Assembly (NCBI GenBank): GCA_015688915.1
Contig: JAATGX010000129.1
Coordinates: forward strand, 1 to 24,375
DNA: 24,375 nucleotides
From: Desulfuromonadales bacterium
GTDB taxonomy: Bacteria; Desulfobacterota; Desulfuromonadia; Geobacterales; Pseudopelobacteraceae
Direction of reading: 5' to 3'
Below are positions 16,509 through 23,691 of the stretch, piece after piece (within the stretch, counting starts at the first letter, position 1; every line of letters begins with the position of its first letter). The notes beneath the pieces are model-generated. The model worked only from the letters and a program-made list of their open reading frames with translations. It made no database searches and was not told the DNA's origin. The translations under genes were made by a program, and so were the position numbers.

Positions 16509-17305
16509 TTCAGTTCGTCAAATATTCTCTTTGAAACAGCCACATAGTTTGCGTACTGGAAGTTATCCATCCACGGTTTGTATGGTCGAACCTCCAGATT
16601 GTTGCGCATTATCTTGGTCATGACGAAACCGGCATTGTCGAACAGGGAGTAGAAGTCCATCAGGCTGGTGCGGGAATCAAGGTTGGCCCCACCATACTCG
16701 AACTGGACAAAGTCGATAAAATCACCGTTCAGATATCTGCCCAACCCTTCGAAGGCGGCAATTTCGTGACCTTCGATATCAATCTTCAGAAAATGGATAT
16801 GCGTGATGCCCTTGCGTTCGATGTACCTGTCGAGCCGAGTTGTTGTCACCGTTTCGGAACGATTGAGTTCAACGGAATAGGCATCGAGATTTCTTTTGTA
16901 CAGCGACGCCAGGGTACTCTTTTCGGCATCATAATAGATTTCGACTTCACCGGCGCTGTTTGAAACAGCCTGCTGATTGAGAACAACATTTTCCCGTATA
17001 CCGAATTTTGCCATGATGATCTCGAAATAGGACCTGGTCGGTTCGAAGACATGAATTTCAGGTACGGCGGGCAGTGCGCTGCTTTTTTCCAGAAGCATCT
17101 GGGTGTATTCGCCGATATTCGCTCCGATATCGAGAAAAACGGCCCGGCCCGGTTCTGCGTGCGCTACGAAGTCGAAAAGATTCCCGACAAACTTCCGCTC
17201 CCCGTTTGTGTCGAAATCTGCCGTGCCGCTATTATCCAGATACAAAAAGATCCAGAGGGCCAGCGTACGCAGCTTCCGGATCACACCATTTTCCCGCGTA
17301 ATCAT
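16505..17305 (-). CDS. FkbM-family SAM-dependent methyltransferase
   Basis: This is a predicted O-methyltransferase of 266 residues. FkbM landmarks appear in order: FLDIGANIGEYT (57-68) for SAM binding, HVFEPTRSYFE (85-95), NQQAVSNSAGEVEIYYD (110-126), TRLDRYIE, and LKIDIEGHEIAAFEG (173-187), which contains the conserved KxDxEGxE element. FVQFEYGG closes the core. Members of this family in surface-polysaccharide clusters usually methylate sugar hydroxyls. The natural-product members methylate macrolides, but nothing nearby supports that here. ATGA overlaps couple it both to the DUF268-type methyltransferase upstream and to the zinc-ribbon protein downstream. Confidence 0.88.
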   Translation of the reverse strand: MITRENGVIRKLRTLALWIFLYLDNSGTADFDTNGERKFVGNLFDFVAHAEPGRAVFLDIGANIGEYTQMLLEKSSALPAVPEIHVFEPTRSYFEIIMAKFGIRENVVLNQQAVSNSAGEVEIYYDAEKSTLASLYKRNLDAYSVELNRSETVTTTRLDRYIERKGITHIHFLKIDIEGHEIAAFEGLGRYLNGDFIDFVQFEYGGANLDSRTSLMDFYSLFDNAGFVMTKIMRNNLEVRPYKPWMDNFQYANYVAVSKRIFDELK

Positions 17306-18108
17306 TGCAACCCCTTTCGTACGTGAAACAGGCCGGTTCCAAAGCCTCGGGCAGGATCGTAGGCGGTAAACAGAGCCGTCCCATAGATGTATTTTTCCTC
17401 CACCAGTTCAAACCCGGCAAAGAGTTCCATGATATAGTCGCGGGTAAAGGCGCGATGGGCATTGAAGTATACTCGACACTCCTCATCTATCGGCAATGAA
17501 ACGAACAGATTGCCTCCCGGCTTCAGCACCCGCTTCAGCTCCCGAATCGCTTTCTCACTCCCCCAATAGTCGACGGGGTCGCCATACCTGCCCAGCCCGA
17601 TATGCTCGACAACGCAGAGGGAGGAAAGGCTCGCGATGGAATTATCCGAAAAAGGAAGGTCCATGATCGATCCCCGCTGGAAAGAGAGGTTTTCCAGTTC
17701 CAGTTCAATCGGCCTGATGTCTATCATGGTGGTTGGCACAAACTGGGAGATGATCCCCACTGTCATGGCTGACGAACCGACATCGTGATGCTGTTCCGGC
17801 CGTAGTTCAAAAATTTTTCCGGCAGCCCAGCTATCCTGAAAGAAATAGGTTGGCTCCAGGGGGGTCGATTCCGTCCGGTCAAGCAGGCACGGGACGATGT
17901 CGAGGGTACGCGCGGGGAAGTGAGCATTGTCGTTACCGCGCTGATAGGCCCGGTATTCTCCAAGGAAGCGGGCAATTGCTCGGAGCCCCTTCATCGCATT
18001 GAAATTGACGCCGAATCCATGCCGCAAGGCGGTACACAAACGATAGGGAATCACCAGCAATGCCCGCTGTTTGAGGCGAACACGGCAGGGGTTCTGCATT
18101 TCAATCAT
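17302..18108 (-). CDS. DUF268-type class I SAM-dependent methyltransferase
   Basis: This 268-residue predicted methyltransferase has a DUF268-like core. YFFQDSWAAGKIFEL (88-102), HHDVGSS (107-113), VTMIDIRP-like TMIDIRP (127-133), FQRGSIMDLPFSDNSI (143-158), VVEHIGLGRYGDPVD (166-180) and RVLKPGGNLFVSLP (193-206) are the recognised order. Motif I is degenerate (DVGSS instead of DxGxG), which is usual for this group. The first 60 residues are basic and hydrophobic and might associate with the membrane. GAGGGA precedes the ATG at good spacing. It follows the flippase gene after 44 bp and overlaps the FkbM gene by 4 bp. A role in glycan methylation is inferred from context, and the substrate is unknown. 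Confidence 0.78.
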   Translation of the reverse strand: MIEMQNPCRVRLKQRALLVIPYRLCTALRHGFGVNFNAMKGLRAIARFLGEYRAYQRGNDNAHFPARTLDIVPCLLDRTESTPLEPTYFFQDSWAAGKIFELRPEQHHDVGSSAMTVGIISQFVPTTMIDIRPIELELENLSFQRGSIMDLPFSDNSIASLSSLCVVEHIGLGRYGDPVDYWGSEKAIRELKRVLKPGGNLFVSLPIDEECRVYFNAHRAFTRDYIMELFAGFELVEEKYIYGTALFTAYDPARGFGTGLFHVRKGLQ

Positions 18109-18152
18109 GGAAATCCCTCTTTCGTATTCCGGTTAATCAACGGCAACCCCTC

Positions 18153-19496
18153 TCAGATCCTGACCTGCCAGGGAGTGAAAATTGCTTTTATCATTATTTT
18201 CAGATGGTGGCGGGTGCGCGGGAAAAACAGATCCACCACAAACGTGCTCACCGCAAATGAAACAATCATCGCCCAGATTACACCGACAGACATGTACTTC
18301 GGTATCCAGAGGTAATTAAGCCCGATATTGGTTATGGAACCGACCAGGGCCGTGAGCATCGCATAACGGAACAGGTTCTCGTTGGTTATGAAGAGTGCCT
18401 TTCCCATGCCGATGTTTGTAAAAAACAGCCGGATGACATACAGGCAGAGCAGCTTTCCGGCTGCCCGGTATTCGCTGCCGTAGAGAAACGCGACTAGCCA
18501 GTCGGAAATCAACAGTACCGGAACCGCTGTCATCAGAAACAGAATCGTCATTACCCGGTACACATGCGCAAGTTTGTTAAAGTAGACGTCTTCACCCTGA
18601 GACCTGGCGTTGGTGATCTCCGGAGCCACCGAACTGTAGATGATGACAGGTACAAATCCAAGCACGTCAATCAGCTTGGTGGCTGCCGAAAAATAACCGA
18701 CTTCTTGCTGGCTGATCATCTGGCCGAGCATTACCTGATCGATCCGGGCGTGAATTGACAAAAACACTCCGCCAAGAATCAGCGGCCAACTGTCGTTAAG
18801 CAGTTTTTTCGCCCGCGCGATGCTTGCGGACCAGTCCCGGAGATATTGACCATTACGCTTGTAGGCGACCACAAGCCCTGCCGCGGCAAGCGCCATTTCT
18901 CCCAGTCCTGCCAGCGCAAAGGCAACCAGAGGAGCATGCGCCAGGATAAGAGCAATCTTCAAGAACGACATCGCCAGAAAGGCCGCGCTCCGGGCGTATA
19001 CTACGCTCTTCGAGCGCACCTGCGACTGGAACCAGAAATCAATCGTGTCGAATGCCTGGAAAACGGTTCCTGCCGCGGTGACGGCAACCACCCAGAATGT
19101 CAAGCTGTCATTCGGCCGGAGCAGGGCTATCGAGGCAATCGTCACCAGAAGGGTCAGAATCCCGGAGACAACTTTCAGAACAAAGGCGCTGCCAAGGGTC
19201 TCGTCCCGACATGACGGATCCCGGACAATGTCGCGCACCACGATTCCATCCAGGCCCAGATTGGCCAAGGTCGAAAAGATCATGGCGAATGCGAGGGCGT
19301 AATTAAAAATACCGAACTGCTCGGGACCCAGGTATCTGGCCATCCAGGCGTTCACGACCAGCCCCGTCCCCAGACGGAGCCCTTTGTCAATGAACAGCCA
19401 GCCCGTATTGCCGATCATCTTCTGCAGATTCTGGCGGCCCTCAATCTGCTTACGGATGACGGGAGGCAGGAATGCAAGCCATGAGAGTGTCGGCAT
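18153..19496 (-). CDS. wzx: Wzx-type polysaccharide flippase (MOP/PST family)
   Basis: This is an inner-membrane flippase that would move undecaprenyl-linked oligosaccharide units to the periplasmic side. The 447-residue protein has about twelve to fourteen hydrophobic helices. The N-terminal signature is clear: a short cytoplasmic lead ending GRQNLQKMIGNTGWLFIDKG (residues 19-38), then VNAWMARYLGPEQFGIFNYA, as in PST-family O-antigen transporters. GGVFLSIHARIDQVMLGQM in the middle and VGYFSAATKLIDVLGFVP are also typical. The Shine-Dalgarno is weak (AGAAG). A 99-bp gap separates it from the regulator gene. Its presence shows that the glycan is assembled as lipid-linked units, which normally also needs a Wzy polymerase or a ligase that is not recognisable here. 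Confidence 0.87.
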   Translation of the reverse strand: MPTLSWLAFLPPVIRKQIEGRQNLQKMIGNTGWLFIDKGLRLGTGLVVNAWMARYLGPEQFGIFNYALAFAMIFSTLANLGLDGIVVRDIVRDPSCRDETLGSAFVLKVVSGILTLLVTIASIALLRPNDSLTFWVVAVTAAGTVFQAFDTIDFWFQSQVRSKSVVYARSAAFLAMSFLKIALILAHAPLVAFALAGLGEMALAAAGLVVAYKRNGQYLRDWSASIARAKKLLNDSWPLILGGVFLSIHARIDQVMLGQMISQQEVGYFSAATKLIDVLGFVPVIIYSSVAPEITNARSQGEDVYFNKLAHVYRVMTILFLMTAVPVLLISDWLVAFLYGSEYRAAGKLLCLYVIRLFFTNIGMGKALFITNENLFRYAMLTALVGSITNIGLNYLWIPKYMSVGVIWAMIVSFAVSTFVVDLFFPRTRHHLKIMIKAIFTPWQVRI

Positions 19497-19595
19497 TAGC
19501 TTCTTCTATCGCCAGCCGAATTTACGGCACAGATCCTGCCGGAAGCGACACCGAGCCCTAGCAGGAACTTTTTGCTTGTACATACAGATCCTTTC

Positions 19596-20237
19596 TCATC
19601 GCCATTCACTGACCGATTCTGCTGCCAGGCCGTGAGCCGAGTCGGGGTGGAAAATATCGGCGTCAGCAACCCCCATCTCCCGCAGCCGCCCCCGCAACTG
19701 CTCCGCCCGTTTAAACGAGGTGATGACAACCCGGTGGTTACCCGACAGGAGCCCATGGGCCATAGCCACAACTTCGTGTCCCATGAAGACTGTACCGGCA
19801 TGGTCGTCATCCATGACCTCGGCCAGTTCCACCCCGACCTCGCGCAACGAGAGCCAGGCGATCTCGGCAACGTCATCGACACCGCAGAAGACAACCCGGG
19901 AAATCCCGCGATCAGCCAAATCCCGGAAGAGTTGCAGGTAATCTTGACGGGTAACCGTGTAGAGATTGCTGAAGTAGTGGACATGCTGGTAGGCCAGTCG
20001 CGCCTTTTCAGCCATCCCTTGGGGGGTCAGCAGATAGGCGTAACGGTTGCGGGGATAGTTTTTGACCCGGATGAAGCCCTTGGCGACAAAATTCTTGATG
20101 TAGGAGTTGACCAGCCCCAGCGCAATGTCCAGGCGTTTTGCCAGCTCACGTTGAGAAACGGGTTGTTCATCCATCACTTGGGAGAGAAGTTGGAATGCCT
20201 TGAAATTGTCCGGGGCGCCACTTTCGATGTCGTTCAT
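19596..20237 (-). CDS. winged-helix (MarR-like, EPS-associated) regulator with Rossmann-like C-terminal domain
   Basis: This is a 213-residue predicted DNA-binding regulator at the head of the polysaccharide operon. Residues about 13-90 form a winged helix. The recognition region is SQRELAKRLDIALGLVNSYI (28-47), followed by KGFIRVKN and a basic wing YPRNRYAYLLTPQG (61-74), as in EPS-associated MarR-type regulators. Residues about 112-198 form a second domain, ISRVVFCGVDDVAEIAWLSL (112-131), then AEVMDDDHAGTVFMG and RVVITSF, which resembles the nucleotide/CoA-binding fold seen at the N-terminus of PglD-like proteins. It might therefore sense a sugar nucleotide or cofactor; that is inference. 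The Shine-Dalgarno is poor. It lies 38 bp after the response-regulator gene and 99 bp before wzx. It most likely controls the cluster it heads. Confidence 0.75.
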   Translation of the reverse strand: MNDIESGAPDNFKAFQLLSQVMDEQPVSQRELAKRLDIALGLVNSYIKNFVAKGFIRVKNYPRNRYAYLLTPQGMAEKARLAYQHVHYFSNLYTVTRQDYLQLFRDLADRGISRVVFCGVDDVAEIAWLSLREVGVELAEVMDDDHAGTVFMGHEVVAMAHGLLSGNHRVVITSFKRAEQLRGRLREMGVADADIFHPDSAHGLAAESVSEWR

Positions 20238-20275
20238 AAACTGAACAGTATGCTAATTTGCCAAACAATTCAAGA

Positions 20276-21652
20276 TTATTTCAGGTAGCCGAATTTCTTC
20301 ATCCGGTAACGGAACGCGTCAATGCCGAGATTGAGCTTTTTGGCCGCCTTTGATTGATTCCACTCGGCGCTGTCCAATGCCTGGCGGATGAGTTCCTTTT
20401 CGACCTCTTCGATATCGACGCCCTCGGGTGGAAGGCGGAACGCCGACATCGCCGACACTCCACCCTCGGAGGTGGCTCTCGCAACCAGCTCCAAGGGAAG
20501 GTGTTCCAGAAGAAGCATCTCATCATTACCCAGGATGATGGCCCGCTCGATGACGTTCTTCAACTCGCGCACATTGCCGGGCCAACCGTAACCAAGCATC
20601 ATCCGTTCGGCCAGGGGGGCAATGCCCTGGACCTTTTTGTTGAAGTCCCGGTTATAGACTTCGATGAAGTGCGTGGCCAGCGGCAGGATGTCCTCCCGGC
20701 GCTCCCGCAGGGCCGGCAGGAAGATGGGAATGACTTGCAGCCGGTAGTACAGGTCGTTACGGAAGGTCTTATCCTCGATGGACTTCTGAAGGTCCTTGTT
20801 GGTGGCGGAGATGATGCGGACATCCACGGAAAAGACACGCCCGCCGCCGATACGCCGAAAGGTGCGGTCTTCCAGGAATCGCAGCAGCTTGGCCTGCATG
20901 CCCATCTCCATATCGCCGATCTCATCCAGGAATACCGTGCCGCCGTCAGCCAGCTCGAAGAGCCCTTTCTTGGTGGTCTTGGCGTCGGTGAAGGCCCCCT
21001 TCTCATGGCCGAACAGCTCGCTTTCCAATAGGGTGGCCGGCACTGCGGCGCAGTTTATGGCGATAAAGGGTTTTTCGGCCCGATTCGAGCTGTAGTGGAT
21101 CCACTTGGCCACCAACTCCTTGCCGGTGCCCGACTCCCCCTGCACCAGCACCGTTGAGGCCTCGCTCCTGGCAACCTTGTCCAGGACCTCCATCAGGTAT
21201 TTCATATGCCTGCTGTCACCGATGATATTTGGCGGGAACGTCTTTTTTGTCTCGGAGCGGAGACGCGCCACTTCGCGTTTCAGATCGGACGTCTCCAGCG
21301 CCTTTCTGATGATGATGCTGAGTTCATCGAGATTGAACGGCTTGCTGACGTAGTCGTGGGCGCCAAGGCGCATGGCATTGACCGCGGTATCCAGACCGCT
21401 CTGGGCCGTGACCATGATGACCACCAATTCATCGTCATAATCCTTGAGCCGTTCCAGTACCTCGGTGCCGCTTATGCCGGGCAACTGGATATCCAGCAGA
21501 ACCAGGTCGGGCTGTTCCTCGCGGGCGATGCGCATGGCATCCTCGCCGCTGGCGGCCGTAACCACATCGTAACCCTGCTTTTTCAGATTCTGTTCCAGTG
21601 ACCAGCGGATCAGATGTTCATCGTCGACGACCAGTATCTTGTTACGCTTCAC
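20276..21652 (-). CDS. NtrC/AtoC-type sigma-54-dependent response regulator
   Basis: This cytoplasmic activator is paired with the kinase encoded just upstream. The 458 residues carry a receiver domain (D10, D11, phosphoacceptor D54 in VLLDIQLPG, K104 in YVSKPF), a AAA+ domain with Walker A GESGTGKE (172-179) and Walker B TVFLDEIG (239-246), and a Fis-type helix-turn-helix at the C-terminus (EWNQSKAAKKLNLGIDAFRY). The loop that contacts sigma-54 reads GAFTDA (219-224) rather than GAFTGA. The start is GTG at 21650-21652, with GAGGAGAG upstream, and overlaps the kinase gene by 11 bp. Targets are not shown by the sequence; no well-spaced -24/-12 promoter was found close by. The polysaccharide operon, 38 bp downstream, is a candidate target or co-transcript. 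Confidence 0.93.
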   Translation of the reverse strand: MKRNKILVVDDEHLIRWSLEQNLKKQGYDVVTAASGEDAMRIAREEQPDLVLLDIQLPGISGTEVLERLKDYDDELVVIMVTAQSGLDTAVNAMRLGAHDYVSKPFNLDELSIIIRKALETSDLKREVARLRSETKKTFPPNIIGDSRHMKYLMEVLDKVARSEASTVLVQGESGTGKELVAKWIHYSSNRAEKPFIAINCAAVPATLLESELFGHEKGAFTDAKTTKKGLFELADGGTVFLDEIGDMEMGMQAKLLRFLEDRTFRRIGGGRVFSVDVRIISATNKDLQKSIEDKTFRNDLYYRLQVIPIFLPALRERREDILPLATHFIEVYNRDFNKKVQGIAPLAERMMLGYGWPGNVRELKNVIERAIILGNDEMLLLEHLPLELVARATSEGGVSAMSAFRLPPEGVDIEEVEKELIRQALDSAEWNQSKAAKKLNLGIDAFRYRMKKFGYLK

Positions 21653-23141
21653 GTTCTCTCCTCATATCGTCAATCTCGTTCACGCTGCATGCCGGCAACT
21701 CGACGGTAAAGACGGTCCCCCGCTGGTCATCACTGCTTACCCGGATTTCCCCGTTGTGCAGATGGACCAGTTTGCTGCAAATGGGCAATCCCAGGCCGGT
21801 GCCTTGGGCCTTGGTGGTGAAAAACGGCGTGAAGATCTTCTCAAGGATCGGCGGCGGGATACCGGGGCCGGTATCGGCGACGTCGATCCGCACAAACATC
21901 CGCCCCTCTCTCGTGATAGGCCGGGTGGTGATGGTCAGGGTTCCGCCATTCGCCATGGCCTGGAAGGCGTTCAGGATGATATTGAGGAAGACCTGCTGCA
22001 TCTGCTTGCCGTCGGCATACACCGTGGGGAGACCGGAAGCGAGATCGAGCCGCTTTTCGATATGCAGCAATCCACGGTGCTGGGAAGCGAACTTGAGGGT
22101 CCTGTCGATGATGTCGTTGATGTCGATGCAGGCCAATTCCGGCAACGACGGTTTACCGAAGAAGAGCAGGTCATTGACCGTCTTGTCCAGGCGCTGCACC
22201 TGTTGCAGAACTTCGTCAAGGATGCCGTACCGCGGATCGACGTTGGCCAGGTCGTCCTTGATGATGGTCACCGCCGCCGAGATGCCCGCCAGGGGGTTCT
22301 TGATCTCGTGGGCAATGCCGGCCGCCATCTCGCCGATTGAAGCCAACCGGTCCGCCCGCTCCAGTTGCTGGAAGTGGAGCTGCTCCAGTTCGATCTTGGC
22401 GGCGTCAAGACGATCGACCATGGAATTGAAACTGGTAATGAGCCGGCCGATCTCGTCCTTGCCGCTGTAATCGATGCGGACGCTCAGATCGCCCTTTTCC
22501 ACCCGGGACATGTTGTCGATGATCCTGCCCAGGGGACGCTTGACGAATTTCAACAGGATCAATGAAATGGCAATGGCGAGGAACAGGGTGATCGCCACCG
22601 ATGAGATGATGAAGATGCGTGAAGCCTCCAGCATCTGCATCTTGGTTCGGCTAAGCGAATAATTTATATCGAGGATACCGATCACCCTGGCCTTGGTGCC
22701 GTGACAGGTATGGCAGGCCACCTCGTTGTAGATCGGCTTGACCATCGTCAGCACCTCGCCGTAGGGGGGGAGGTCGAAGATGCCGTAGTTTTTGGGGCTC
22801 TGGAACAGCCGGTAATCGTTGAAGCTTACCGTTCGCCCCACCTCGGACGAATTGGATGAGCGCAGGATCACGCCGTGGGGATGAAAGATACGGACACCCA
22901 CCAGTTGGTTGTGCTGCCCGACCATGGCCAAGATCGAGCCCACATCCTGTACGTTCCCCAAGTGCATGGTGTTATAGATACTGCTCTCGACCGTATGCAG
23001 GAGCAGCTCGGTATTTTCACGTGCCGAATCGATAAGTTGCGCCTGCTGGTGACGCACGTTGAAAAAGGTATAGGCATAGATGCCGCAGACCAGCAGCGTG
23101 ATGGTGGGAACGATAATCCTGGTTGTCAGACTCTTAAACAC
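21642..23141 (-). CDS. membrane sensor histidine kinase with CxxCH (c-type haem-like) motif in the periplasmic domain
   Basis: This is an inner-membrane kinase of 499 residues that should phosphorylate the adjacent response regulator. The first membrane helix is about residues 8-27, a periplasmic sensor about 28-175, the second helix about 176-198, then HAMP (about 198-250), a HisKA domain with H278 in HEIKNP, and an ATPase domain with N387/N391, DTGPG (423-427) and GTGLGL (447-452). The periplasmic domain ends with NEVACHTCHGTKARVIGILD; C143-H144-T145-C146-H147 matches the CxxCH covalent haem-attachment motif. Sensors with such motifs are known in Geobacter-type bacteria, though haem occupancy must be shown. 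The start is GTG with GGGAG ten bases upstream. The 124 bp in front show no convincing promoter. Confidence 0.9.
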   Translation of the reverse strand: MFKSLTTRIIVPTITLLVCGIYAYTFFNVRHQQAQLIDSARENTELLLHTVESSIYNTMHLGNVQDVGSILAMVGQHNQLVGVRIFHPHGVILRSSNSSEVGRTVSFNDYRLFQSPKNYGIFDLPPYGEVLTMVKPIYNEVACHTCHGTKARVIGILDINYSLSRTKMQMLEASRIFIISSVAITLFLAIAISLILLKFVKRPLGRIIDNMSRVEKGDLSVRIDYSGKDEIGRLITSFNSMVDRLDAAKIELEQLHFQQLERADRLASIGEMAAGIAHEIKNPLAGISAAVTIIKDDLANVDPRYGILDEVLQQVQRLDKTVNDLLFFGKPSLPELACIDINDIIDRTLKFASQHRGLLHIEKRLDLASGLPTVYADGKQMQQVFLNIILNAFQAMANGGTLTITTRPITREGRMFVRIDVADTGPGIPPPILEKIFTPFFTTKAQGTGLGLPICSKLVHLHNGEIRVSSDDQRGTVFTVELPACSVNEIDDMRREREA

Positions 23142-23265
23142 GTTGAGGTATCTCCCGGTGTATCAGTACGGTCATGCTCCAGAAGTGGTTTCGGCGGGGG
23201 AAAACGAAACAAGCAACTGCTGCCGCCAACCGGCACGGTAAAACAAACCACCGGTCATTGGAGCG

Positions 23266-23604
23266 TTATTTGACAGGGAAGGCCGGCGGGGGAGACGTGG
23301 TGGCGGACGGATCACCACCCTCCCCGGGAGAAGAAGCTTCCGCAGGCGAGGCAGACGCATCGAATTCACCCGATTTGAGACGACGCATCATCTCCTTGTG
23401 CTGTTCCTTCATCAACTCTGCCACAACCGCCTCAAGGTTCTCCATCTTGATGATATCCGCGTAGCCGGTTTTACGGGAAGCGAGGATGGCACCATCCTTG
23501 TAGAGCAACGTGACGATGCGGGGGTTGTCCAGGCCGCTGTCCTCGGTCTGGACGTGAAATACCTCTCCCTTGTGCATCACGTTATGATTGAATCCCAGGA
23601 CCAT
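23266..23604 (-). CDS. conserved-looking small protein of unknown function
   Basis: I do not recognise a named family. The 112-residue protein has an N-terminal part with alternating polar and hydrophobic strands (KGEVFHVQTEDSG, then PRIVTLLYKDGAILASRKTGYADI), a helical middle (ENLEAVVAELMKEQHKEMMRRLKSGEF) and a low-complexity Ala/Ser/Pro-rich tail of about 28 residues. No signal peptide or membrane helix is seen, so it is probably cytoplasmic. ATG at 23602-23604 is preferred; GAGAG lies about six bases upstream, and a GTG immediately before it could add one residue. It sits between the MetH-like gene and the kinase, in the same orientation. The coherent domain layout supports a real gene, and I believe the FHVQTEDSG segment recurs in related bacteria, which cannot be checked here. 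Confidence 0.7.
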   Translation of the reverse strand: MVLGFNHNVMHKGEVFHVQTEDSGLDNPRIVTLLYKDGAILASRKTGYADIIKMENLEAVVAELMKEQHKEMMRRLKSGEFDASASPAEASSPGEGGDPSATTSPPPAFPVK

Positions 23605-23630
23605 CACAACTCTCGAATTTATAAGGTATC

Positions 23631-23676
23631 AATTTTGGGATATAAACGTTCATCCATACTTACATACCTCAAAATT
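23631..23676. repeat. imperfect 13-bp inverted repeat in the 87-bp gap between the MetH-like gene and the small protein
   Basis: AATTTTGGGATAT (23631-23643) and ATACCTCAAAATT (23664-23676) are complementary at 11 of 13 positions around a 20-base loop, in the only AT-rich stretch of this region. It could be a weak transcript-end structure for the upstream gene or an operator for the small protein. No T-tract follows in the leftward direction. Confidence 0.35.
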
Positions 23677-23691
23677 CATGCGTGGCCCACT

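Noticed and set aside
19506..19583. 25-residue leftward reading frame with AAAGGA upstream, in the gap before wzx
   Set aside because: It is Arg/Lys-rich without recognisable features. It could be a leader peptide, but nothing beyond the ribosome-binding-like sequence supports it.
20243..20268. Sigma-54-like or sigma-70 promoter ahead of the winged-helix regulator
   Set aside because: TTGGC and AGCAT are only 7 bases apart between the GG and GC doublets, and the best -35/-10 pair (TTGAAT/TACTGT) is too weak to call.
23212..23229. Sigma-54-like promoter (TTGGC ... TTGCT) ahead of the kinase
   Set aside because: The distance between the GG and GC doublets is 11 bases instead of 10, and such activity-dependent promoters need exact spacing.
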